This document shows, one piece after another, positions 1 to 6,118 of a stretch of DNA of 11,653 bases (its first letter is position 1; every line of letters begins with the position of its first letter). The notes beneath the pieces were generated by a model, which was not told the origin of the DNA, did no database searches, and saw only the letters and a program-made list of their open reading frames with translations. The stretch is from CAZYPH01 sp964649095 (lineage in GTDB: Bacteria > Bdellovibrionota > UBA1018 > UBA923): contig CAZYPH010000069.1 in the NCBI GenBank assembly GCA_964649095.1, positions 1-11,653 on the forward strand, read 5' to 3'. Position numbers and translations under genes: made by a program.

Positions 1-1
1 G

Positions 2-307
2 ATTGTGCGCCTGATTGTATTAAAAGAAATCAATATTGATAAGGACTATACCAAACGTCTGTTCTTGAATTTGATCGATCGACTCGGTACACGCGACAAT
101 ATCAAGTTGTTTGTGAATAGAGAAATGTTTGATGCTCTGGAGGAGTTTAGAGGCTCTCTTGCGGATAAGATTAGTGCATTAAAAAACCTGAGTATCGAGT
201 TTGACCCATCAGTAAAAGACAAAGGGCTTCGTGTAGAGACCGAGTTTGGCGAAATTGATGCTCGTATTGAAACGCAATTAAAAAATTTCTCAGAGGGTTT
301 AATATAG
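2..307 (+). CDS. fliH: FliH, flagellar export ATPase regulator (C-terminal part, 5'-truncated)
   Basis: The frame is already open at the left edge, so this is the last roughly 100 codons of a longer gene; a GTG at base 5 is an internal codon, not a credible start. FliH is the peripheral stalk-like partner that holds the FliI ATPase at the export gate and restrains its activity. The visible part matches the FliH/YscL C-terminal domain: a helical and beta region, then the typical ending GLRVETEFGEIDARIETQL, equivalent to the family's GG-x-VET-x-FG-x-IDA-x-I-x-TQL block. Its TAG stop abuts the fliI ATG with no gap, and an AGAGGG sequence inside its last codons (292-297) serves as the fliI ribosome binding site. 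This indicates translational coupling. The identification rests on this C-terminal motif and on the position before fliI. Confidence 0.85.
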   Translation: MVRLIVLKEINIDKDYTKRLFLNLIDRLGTRDNIKLFVNREMFDALEEFRGSLADKISALKNLSIEFDPSVKDKGLRVETEFGEIDARIETQLKNFSEGLI

Positions 308-1660
308 ATGAACTCATATATATTAGATCATAAACAGTATGCCGATAGATTGTCTCGACTGATACAGTACGACGAGCGGGGGCGTGTGTCGCGGAGTGTA
401 GGACTAACGCTTGAGGGCTACCTTCCTAATGCCGCTGTGGGAAGCCTTGTGACGGTGAAAACGCATACACCATCGGAAGGGTCGTTCGATGCCGAGGTGG
501 TTGGTTTCAAAGATCGTAAGGTTCTGCTGATGCCTTTGGAAGACCATCGTGGCACTAGTCAAACAAGTCAGATTACTTTACGTGAGTCGCAAGCATCGGT
601 AGTAGTCGGAGACTTTTTGTTGGGTCGTGTTTTAGACGGCCGTGGCGAACCGATTGATGGCAAAGGACCGTTGATTAGAACCTATGGTGATGAACGGTCA
701 AAGATTAAGACTTCTATATATGCTTCTTGTTTGAATCCGTTAGAGCGCCCTCCCGTTGAAGAAGTATTAGATTTAGGTGTTCGTGCAATTAATGGGTTTT
801 TGACCGTTGGAAAAGGCCAACGCATCGGCATTATGGCCGGCTCTGGCGTTGGAAAAAGCGTGTTATTAGGTATGATGGCTCGTTACACAAAGGCACAAGT
901 TAACGTGATTGCGTTGATTGGCGAGCGAGGTCGTGAGGTGCGCGAGTTTATTGAACGTGATTTGGGCGAAGAGGGTCTGAAACGTTCTGTGATTGTAGTG
1001 TCAACAAGTGATAAATCACCGCTTCTACGCATGCGTGGTGCCTTTGTGGCGACTACGATTGCCGAGTACTTTGCGAATCAAAATAAAGATGTGTTGCTGA
1101 TGATGGATTCCGTCACACGATTCTGTATGGCGCAGCGTGAGATTGGCCTTAGTATTGGTGAGCCACCGGCGAGTAAGGGCTATACACCCAGTGTGTTTGC
1201 AACGTTACCGCGTTTGTTGGAGCGCGCTGGTAATCGAACACGTGGAAGTATAACCGGCATCTACACTGTTTTGGCTGAAGGTGACGATATGGACGAGCCG
1301 ATTGTGGACGCCGCTCGTTCGATTCTTGACGGACATATAGTGTTATCTAGATCTTTAGCGTCAAAAAATCATTATCCCGCAATCGATGTGGCGCAAAGTA
1401 TTAGTAGGGTGATGAGTAGCGTGGCGCATTCCGACCATAAAAAGTTTGCCGCGGTGCTTCGTGAGCTGATGGCGGTGTATGCTCAGAATGAAGATCTGAT
1501 TTCGATTGGAGCTTACGTAAAAGGAGCCAATGCCAAGTTAGATCAAGCAGTGAGCGTAGTAGATCGTATTACGAGTTTTCTAAGGCAAGATGTCGCGGAA
1601 AACACGAGTTATACAGAGACCGTGCAGTTGATGCAGGCCGTGATTAGGTCGATTGGGTAA
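308..1660 (+). CDS. fliI: FliI, flagellum-specific type III export ATPase
   Basis: This is the hexameric F1-beta-like ATPase at the base of the flagellar export apparatus, which helps unload and unfold export substrates. The protein is 450 residues, the usual length. The N-terminal beta-barrel domain covers about 1-100. Walker A is GSGVGKS at 178-184, with K183. The catalytic glutamate sits in GERGREVREF, probably E206, 23 residues after the Walker lysine as in FliI. Walker B is LLMMDS, with D267. The family signature follows at 268-310 (SVTRF, AQREIGL, GEPP, KGYTPSVF, LPRLLERAGN). All key residues are present, so it should be active. The ATG directly follows the fliH stop and is served by AGAGGG at 292-297. 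It could in principle be a non-flagellar type III ATPase, but every neighbour is flagellar. Confidence 0.97.
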   Translation: MNSYILDHKQYADRLSRLIQYDERGRVSRSVGLTLEGYLPNAAVGSLVTVKTHTPSEGSFDAEVVGFKDRKVLLMPLEDHRGTSQTSQITLRESQASVVVGDFLLGRVLDGRGEPIDGKGPLIRTYGDERSKIKTSIYASCLNPLERPPVEEVLDLGVRAINGFLTVGKGQRIGIMAGSGVGKSVLLGMMARYTKAQVNVIALIGERGREVREFIERDLGEEGLKRSVIVVSTSDKSPLLRMRGAFVATTIAEYFANQNKDVLLMMDSVTRFCMAQREIGLSIGEPPASKGYTPSVFATLPRLLERAGNRTRGSITGIYTVLAEGDDMDEPIVDAARSILDGHIVLSRSLASKNHYPAIDVAQSISRVMSSVAHSDHKKFAAVLRELMAVYAQNEDLISIGAYVKGANAKLDQAVSVVDRITSFLRQDVAENTSYTETVQLMQAVIRSIG

Positions 1661-1671
1661 TGAACTAGTTT

Positions 1672-2136
1672 ATGAAAAAGTTTCGCTTTCGATTAGAGAA
1701 TGTTCGCAAAGACCGCAAAGTTAAAGAAGAGATAAAAAATCTTGATTGGACCCGCGCGCGTATTTTGTTGTCAGAAAAAAAAGACGAACTCGCAGGTCTG
1801 CAAAGTGATTTAATTCGTGCTCGTGCCGAGAACGATGATCGTTCAATCGGCGGTGGTGGCATGATCGACTCTGGTATGTTGTTTGCGTTTGCTCAGTTTG
1901 AAAAAGGTCAAAGAGTTAGGATGGAGCAAAAACAAAATGAAATTGCTCGAGCAGAACGTTTGACACAAAAAACCAAAGAACTCTATCTCGAGGCGCATCA
2001 AAAAAGACAGAGTTTAGAAAAGTTGAAAGAAAAACAGCGTGAGAAATATTTAGATCAACATCGCAAGTTCGAAAATAAAATATTAGATGATTTGTATATA
2101 ATGCGTTCGCTGTTGTTAAAAGAGGAGGATTTTTAG
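1672..2136 (+). CDS. fliJ: FliJ, flagellar export coiled-coil protein
   Basis: FliJ is the small antiparallel coiled-coil stalk that sits in the centre of the FliI ring, resembles F1-gamma, and links the ATPase to the gate protein FlhA. The protein is 154 residues, close to the usual 140-150. It opens with MKKFRFRLENVRKDRKVKEE, the typical FliJ start (short basic stretch, then F-x-F-x-L-E-x-V). Almost all the rest is charged, Lys/Glu/Gln-rich helix compatible with a coiled coil. A Gly-rich break (IGGGGMIDSG, about 58-67) interrupts the two helical halves, as expected for a hairpin. It begins 11 bases after the fliI stop with no clear Shine-Dalgarno, so it may depend on reinitiation after fliI. 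FliJ sequences are poorly conserved; the call rests on the N-terminal motif, the composition and the position. Confidence 0.88.
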   Translation: MKKFRFRLENVRKDRKVKEEIKNLDWTRARILLSEKKDELAGLQSDLIRARAENDDRSIGGGGMIDSGMLFAFAQFEKGQRVRMEQKQNEIARAERLTQKTKELYLEAHQKRQSLEKLKEKQREKYLDQHRKFENKILDDLYIMRSLLLKEEDF

Positions 2137-2856
2137 ATGTCTACTTCACAAAGTCTTCCAAAGTTAAAGTTATACAACCGAGCGCGATTAATTTTTCGTG
2201 TCTTTGGCGCGGCGCTTATTATTGCCGCAATTCTGCAGATTATTTTTGTAGAGCGTTCGCATTCAGAGAATACTAGTTCTGAAAATGCTTCGGAAGCGAC
2301 CTTGGAGAAGGCCTTTGAAAAGAATGATCACAAGACGATTTTAAAAATTCTTAAAGAGCGTGAGGCCCGATTAGAATCAAAAGAACTTGAGTTAAAGGCA
2401 TTAGAAGAACATCTTGCTAAACAGAAAATATTGAATGACGAGCGGATTCAGAAATTACAGGTCTTACGTGACTCGCTGACAAAAGAATCAGACGAACAGA
2501 AGCGTATTCGCGAAGAACGCATGGCAAAAACTATTGCGGTTGTTGAGGGGATGAATCCAAAGTCTGCGGCTCAAACGTTAGAGTCGATGGATGAAAATCT
2601 AGCAGCCGATGTGTTGCTGCAAACTACTACAACAAAAGTATCTAAGATTTTAAATGTGATGGAAAAACGAAAGGCGGCACGTCTTTCGGAACTGGTGAGT
2701 GGACGAGGCGATGCTTCTCGTAGACCAGCCAGTAATTTAGATCAGAAAGGAGGTGAAAAATATGATGGAAATAAAAATGCCAAGTCTAACGACGCTACAA
2801 ACGGAACTGCAAAGCCCAGCACAAACGCGGAATCAGCCGGTACCAACGCAGGATAG
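2137..2856 (+). CDS. Membrane-anchored coiled-coil protein with MgtE_N/MotE-like domain
   Basis: The 239-residue protein has four parts: a basic N-terminus, one predicted membrane segment at about 20-38 (LIFRVFGAALIIAAILQIIF), a long charged coiled coil at about 66-135, and a compact helical domain at about 131-188 with the MgtE N-terminal-type pattern VEGMNPKSAAQTLESMDENLAADVL followed by KVSKILNVMEKRKAARL. This arrangement is shared by MotE-type chaperones of the periplasmic MotC protein and by ylxF-like genes found between fliJ and fliK in many flagellar operons. The domain resembles the helical repeat also present in FliG. The likely location is the inner membrane with the rest in the periplasm (inference). 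The tail after residue 190 is low-complexity (Asn, Ala, Thr, Lys), and its last 31 residues are encoded in DNA that also encodes the fliK start. A strong GAGGAGGAT (2122-2130) precedes the ATG, which abuts the fliJ stop. Confidence 0.75.
   Translation: MSTSQSLPKLKLYNRARLIFRVFGAALIIAAILQIIFVERSHSENTSSENASEATLEKAFEKNDHKTILKILKEREARLESKELELKALEEHLAKQKILNDERIQKLQVLRDSLTKESDEQKRIREERMAKTIAVVEGMNPKSAAQTLESMDENLAADVLLQTTTTKVSKILNVMEKRKAARLSELVSGRGDASRRPASNLDQKGGEKYDGNKNAKSNDATNGTAKPSTNAESAGTNAG
2746..2756 (+). promoter_or_regulatory. Strong Shine-Dalgarno inside the MotE-like gene, fixing the fliK start
   Basis: The sequence AAAGGAGGTGA is fully complementary to the 16S rRNA anti-Shine-Dalgarno end over about ten bases and lies at ideal distance (8 bases after GGAGG) from the ATG at 2762. 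It favours ATG 2762 over the in-frame GTG at 2753, which is itself part of this ribosome binding site. It lies within the upstream coding sequence, where it encodes Lys-Gly-Gly-Glu. Confidence 0.85.
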
Positions 2857-4489
2857 TAAAGTTAACGCCGCGCTATTAAGTGGTAATGAGCCACAGGCGC
2901 AAGCTAACTTTTCTGCGCTCATGAGTCAGTTAGTGGGCGACTCGGGAGCGCTACCTGGTGGTGGTGTTCCTGCTGGTGCGTCGATGAATGCAGCGGTTAA
3001 TGCAGGAGGTGATCCTGCCGTGACTTTGGATGTTAGATCTGCGCAAGCAGGTCCTACACAAACAAGTCATGCACAAACGAAGTTACAGGCACAATCTCTG
3101 GACCGAAAGGATCCGCGTGGTTTGATGCCACTAGGATTTGAGGGGGGGATTCAAGAGCGAACTACGACTAGTAGTGCGAGTGGTCGCTCTCGTGATTTGG
3201 ATGTTTCGAATGCGGCCTACATGAATATGTTGGCCTCACAAGGAATGTTGACAGCAACGTTGCCTGCAAGCGTTCAGCCTATGACTGTTGGTGATTCGGC
3301 TCTTTCGAGAGGCCATGTCACGGCAAGCTTTGGGCAACCGGAATTGGCAAATACTAAGGTTATGAGATCTCAAGCAGACCAGATGGCCCAGCTTCAGGCT
3401 AGTGCCTTGCCGTCTGCTTGGACCTCGGCAAAACCAATTATGACCGCTGAGTATGTATTTGATAACGGGCAGTCGCCGACGCTGAATTCGAATAAAGAAG
3501 CTTCTAGTGTACAAAAGTATATAGATAAATCTTTATGGAATCAGTCGGACCTATCTGTTGCCGAGCGACTACGTGCTATGACGCCGCATCTGTATCAGAA
3601 TGTGGCCCATAGTGCGAGTCGGCCAGCAGCCGTGTCGGATGCTGTAATGGTGCTTGAACCTGCTGCTGTTATGATTAACGCAACGCCGCTTTACGCATTG
3701 CGTAGCGTTTCAGATGTTGGGTCAAGGCCTACAGCATTTACGAAGGGGTTAGTGACTTCATCGAAAGATTATAAACTTTCGGTGGATGACACCGGATCGC
3801 TTGGGCGTGCAGGCTTAGTGGATGTTGCTCAGTTGTATCCTGAGTTGACATCAGAAGACGTTCAGGTGTCGGAGTTGGGTTACGACTATCTAATGAATTT
3901 ACCGGATGGTGCTCAGTACTCTCACAAAACAGCGTCAAATGAGACCTCAGTGTTTGAAAAGGCTGCACCTGCTTTTGTTGCGAGCGAGAAGCTTGACTTG
4001 AATGCACCAACAGCACAGCAAAATGCGGTTGTGTTGTCTGCAGTAAGACAGGCCATTAGCCGCAACACCGATAGTGTGCGCATTAAACTAAATCCTGAGA
4101 ATTTGGGTGAAGTTGAAGTGAAGCTATCGAAGGTGGGTAATACTTTAAGTCTTGAATTTCAGACATCGTCATTGGCTGCTCGAGATGTTTTAAGCAGTTC
4201 AATAGGTGAATTGAAGTCAGGCTTAGAAAAAAGCAACTACGTGTTAGGTGATGTGCGTGTCGAAGCAAAGGCCGTGGCAAAATCAAATTTCGAACAGTTC
4301 AATACTGATTTTGGAAATGTTTTTGCGCGAGACTTTTTAGAGACACGAACACAGTTAGGACAGTCTAGTTCTTCACGTGATGGTGAGTGGCGCGATAATC
4401 CGCAACAGAATTATTATGCGGATCGTGACAGTAGCCAGCAACAACGTAACGACAGAAGGTATCGTTTGTATGAGGAGTGGAACGCTTAA
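2762..4489 (+). CDS. fliK: FliK, flagellar hook-length control protein
   Basis: FliK is an exported molecular ruler that stops hook growth and switches the export gate from hook to filament substrates through FlhB. From ATG 2762 the protein is 575 residues. The long N-terminal part (about 1-420) is rich in Gln, Ser, Ala, Met and Thr and has no recognisable fold, as usual for the secreted ruler section. The C-terminal hook-length-control domain (about 425-510) shows the characteristic block VRIKLNPENLGEVEVKLSKV (439-458), with P445 and L448-G449 matching the family LxPxxLGxVEV core. It is followed by helix and strand ending VLGDVRVEAK. A hydrophilic Gln/Asn/Arg tail follows. It is translated in a different frame from the preceding gene, which it overlaps by 95 bases, and precedes the hook-cap gene flgD. 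A GTG at 2753 would add three residues but is less likely. Confidence 0.9.
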   Translation: MMEIKMPSLTTLQTELQSPAQTRNQPVPTQDSKVNAALLSGNEPQAQANFSALMSQLVGDSGALPGGGVPAGASMNAAVNAGGDPAVTLDVRSAQAGPTQTSHAQTKLQAQSLDRKDPRGLMPLGFEGGIQERTTTSSASGRSRDLDVSNAAYMNMLASQGMLTATLPASVQPMTVGDSALSRGHVTASFGQPELANTKVMRSQADQMAQLQASALPSAWTSAKPIMTAEYVFDNGQSPTLNSNKEASSVQKYIDKSLWNQSDLSVAERLRAMTPHLYQNVAHSASRPAAVSDAVMVLEPAAVMINATPLYALRSVSDVGSRPTAFTKGLVTSSKDYKLSVDDTGSLGRAGLVDVAQLYPELTSEDVQVSELGYDYLMNLPDGAQYSHKTASNETSVFEKAAPAFVASEKLDLNAPTAQQNAVVLSAVRQAISRNTDSVRIKLNPENLGEVEVKLSKVGNTLSLEFQTSSLAARDVLSSSIGELKSGLEKSNYVLGDVRVEAKAVAKSNFEQFNTDFGNVFARDFLETRTQLGQSSSSRDGEWRDNPQQNYYADRDSSQQQRNDRRYRLYEEWNA

Positions 4490-4507
4490 CTAGATTAAGT
4501 GTTGAAG

Positions 4508-4532
4508 TGGGTGGTGTGTTATGCACCACCCA
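4508..4532 (+). terminator. GC-rich hairpin between fliK and flgD, possible weak terminator or attenuator
   Basis: A perfect nine-base-pair stem (TGGGTGGTG at 4508-4516 with CACCACCCA at 4524-4532) encloses a seven-base loop. The following AATTATATATT is AT-rich but is not a proper T-tract, so full termination is doubtful. Partial attenuation or a transcript-processing or stabilising hairpin between fliK and flgD is equally possible. Confidence 0.4.
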
Positions 4533-4556
4533 ATTATATATTGAGATTAGTATATT

Positions 4557-5531
4557 ATGATTAATACACTAGCGCCTGCAAAAACTAGTAAAGAAGGAAA
4601 CCCAGTAGCCGAGTCACGTGATCAGCGTGGCGAGATATTGGAGCGTATTTCTAAACAGTATGGCGCACCGGAAGAGAAAAAGCGGGAGGCTGTAAAAAAG
4701 CTTGGTAAAGATGAGTTTTTTAAAATCATGATTACCCAGATGCAGCATCAAGACCCGTTAAAGCCCGCTCAGAATGAACAAATGGCGGCTCAGATGGCGC
4801 AGTTTAGTGCATTAGAGCAGATGACGAACGTGAATCAGAATCTTGAAAAACTAACGAATTCTCAGCAGCCGTTACACCAGCTTGGTGCAACGCACTTGAT
4901 TGGTAAGTTTGTTGGGAGTGATTCTAGTGTCATTAATCATAACGAAGGTAAGTACTCGAATATTTCATTTAATCTCAAGGACGATGCCGCGAACGTAAAA
5001 GTGTCTTTACTCAACGATCGCGGTCAGACGGTGAAAGAGCTAGAACTTAAGAATTTAAAGAAGGGAGATCATTCCATCGATTGGGATGGCAAAAAAGACA
5101 ATAATCTAAACGCCAATTCCGGTATGTACCGCATTGTATTTAATGCCAAAGACATTCAAGACAAAGCCGTTACGGTGGACACCGCTAAAACCGAGCGTGT
5201 ACATGGTGTTGGTTTTGAGGGCAAAGAGGTCGTTCTCTTTGTTGGTGATGTCACAAAACCGCAAAAGATGTTGTTAAGGAATGTTTCGAAAGTTATTGAT
5301 GCGACCGAAAATAAAACGGCGAGTGCGATTAAAACGCCAACCGATTCGAGCGATAATAAAACGGCTGAGTCGATAGCGGCCGAAAATATAATTAAAAACA
5401 TCGATCGTAATGTTGCGGGTTATGTGCCGAATAAAGAAGCTAACTTTCAAGCCATTGATGTTGAGGCTATTCGAAACGGTCAAAAGTTAGGACCTCAGGC
5501 TGTGAATAAAGAGATAAAGAGTGGGGGGTGA
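4557..5531 (+). CDS. flgD: FlgD, hook cap / hook assembly scaffold protein
   Basis: FlgD forms the temporary cap under which FlgE subunits polymerise into the hook; it is exported through the flagellar channel. The 324-residue protein has the family signature at 49-98: LGKDEFFKIMITQMQHQDPL, then an Asn/Glu/Gln-Met stretch, AQFSALEQM and NQNLEKL. A Tudor/Ig-like region at about 110-245 includes the conserved GDHSIDWDGKKDNN (170-183) and SGMYRIVFNA. It ends with the GKEVVLFVGDV block and RNVSKVI. About 80 further residues (246-324) follow that many FlgD proteins lack, containing two similar segments (ENKTA and DNKTA). The length is well above the roughly 230 residues of enterobacterial FlgD. 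The ATG has only a weak TTGAGA ribosome site at 4541-4546. The next gene begins six bases after its stop. Confidence 0.95.
   Translation: MINTLAPAKTSKEGNPVAESRDQRGEILERISKQYGAPEEKKREAVKKLGKDEFFKIMITQMQHQDPLKPAQNEQMAAQMAQFSALEQMTNVNQNLEKLTNSQQPLHQLGATHLIGKFVGSDSSVINHNEGKYSNISFNLKDDAANVKVSLLNDRGQTVKELELKNLKKGDHSIDWDGKKDNNLNANSGMYRIVFNAKDIQDKAVTVDTAKTERVHGVGFEGKEVVLFVGDVTKPQKMLLRNVSKVIDATENKTASAIKTPTDSSDNKTAESIAAENIIKNIDRNVAGYVPNKEANFQAIDVEAIRNGQKLGPQAVNKEIKSGG
5523..5531 (+). promoter_or_regulatory. G-rich ribosome binding site overlapping the flgD stop, serving a TTG start
   Basis: GGGGGGTGA ends in the flgD stop codon and stands six bases before the TTG at 5538. It is the only purine-rich site near the beginning of the next gene, where no in-frame ATG or GTG occurs before the conserved region, so it supports a TTG start and coupling to flgD translation. 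Confidence 0.5.
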
Positions 5532-5537
5532 TTTACA

Positions 5538-5990
5538 TTGAGTGAGTATTTGGTTCCGAATGTTTTAGGTTCTCCGGGTACGAGCGGCGTTAAAGTTCGT
5601 GAGAGCGAACAAGCGGCTGATCCGAAAGTTATTCCGAAAGAACTTAAATCAAATCATGCGGCGACTCCGTTTGATCAGCTTTTAAGTATAGAGTTTTCGC
5701 AAATGCAAAATGGTGATTCTTTAAAGGAGGTAAAACCAGGTTTAAAGTTTTCTCAACACGCTCAGGGTCGCATTACAAGTCGTAAGTTAGATGTGGGCAC
5801 TGAAGCCATGAGAAAATTAAATGAAGCCGTAGATAAAGCGGCAGCCAAGGGTATTCAGGACACCCTTGTGTTAATGGACCAATCGGCATTTATAGTGAAT
5901 GTCAAAAATAGAACCGTAGTGACAGCAATTGATCGAGGTAGTTTAGATGCGAATGTCTTCACGAATATCGACGGTGCTGTGATCGTGTAG
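5538..5990 (+). CDS. Conserved flagellar-operon protein (TIGR02530/DUF3766-like)
   Basis: This 150-residue protein lies between flgD and flgE and matches, from memory, the small conserved 'flagellar operon protein' family found at this position in Firmicutes, deltaproteobacteria and others. Family-like features are LKFSQHAQGRITSR (69-82), a helical middle with AVDKAAAKGIQDTLVLM, and a strongly conserved end (NRTVVTAIDR at 124-133, then VFTNIDGAVIV at 140-150). The first 65 residues are variable and hydrophilic. There is no signal peptide or membrane segment, so it is cytoplasmic or exported by the flagellar route. Its precise role is not established; the context suggests hook assembly. The start is TTG at 5538, preceded by GGGGGGTGA at 5523-5531 that overlaps the flgD stop. 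Another TTG three codons later is possible. It is in the same frame as flgD, separated by one stop codon. Confidence 0.8.
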   Translation: MSEYLVPNVLGSPGTSGVKVRESEQAADPKVIPKELKSNHAATPFDQLLSIEFSQMQNGDSLKEVKPGLKFSQHAQGRITSRKLDVGTEAMRKLNEAVDKAAAKGIQDTLVLMDQSAFIVNVKNRTVVTAIDRGSLDANVFTNIDGAVIV

Positions 5991-5999
5991 TGTGTTTTA

Positions 6000-6040
6000 G
6001 GGGCGGGACTAAGGGTTTTAATAAAACTCTTAGGCGCCTC
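6000..6040 (+). other. Long imperfect hairpin in the flgE leader
   Basis: An 11-base-pair stem with one G-T wobble (6009-6019 with 6023-6033, three-base loop AAT) is extended after a small internal loop by six more pairs (6000-6005 with 6035-6040). It lies ten bases after the preceding stop codon. No run of T follows, so it is not a standard intrinsic terminator. It may instead attenuate transcription or protect the upstream mRNA end. Confidence 0.6.
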
Positions 6041-6042
6041 CG

Positions 6043-6068
6043 GTTGTTTGGCTTAAGTCTCAAACAAC
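6043..6068 (+). other. Second hairpin in the flgE leader
   Basis: A perfect eight-base-pair stem (GTTGTTTG at 6043-6050 with CAAACAAC at 6061-6068) encloses a ten-base loop containing CTTAAG. It directly follows the larger hairpin, giving two tandem stem-loops about 50 bases before the flgE start. It could also be a protein-binding dyad in DNA. Confidence 0.5.
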
Positions 6069-6081
6069 AGAATGTTGTATA

Positions 6082-6087
6082 TATAAT
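6082..6087 (+). promoter_or_regulatory. Possible -10 element upstream of flgE
   Basis: TATAAT occurs within an AT-rich block (6077-6100) about 30 bases before the flgE ATG. No convincing -35 box lies 16-18 bases upstream, and I find no sigma-54 or sigma-28 match here, so this may be only AT-rich leader sequence. The element would give hook-protein mRNA its own supply. Confidence 0.22.
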
Positions 6088-6118
6088 AAAATATATAAAT
6101 TAGCAGGAGGCTAATCAA

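Noticed and set aside
2753..2761. GTG at 2753 as the fliK start
   Set aside because: This GTG is part of the Shine-Dalgarno AAAGGAGGTGA and has no ribosome site of its own at suitable distance; ATG 2762 is ideally placed.
3142..3148. Run of seven Gs in fliK as a phase-variable tract
   Set aside because: Seven bases is short for slipped-strand switching, it is a single tract in a low-constraint region, and the frame is intact on both sides.
3236..4286. Antisense open frames within fliK
   Set aside because: They lie fully inside a well-supported gene, have no ribosome sites or recognisable domains, and are short.
6043..6062. Sigma-54 promoter before flgE starting at TTTGGC
   Set aside because: No GC occurs ten bases after the GG, so the invariant spacing is missing.
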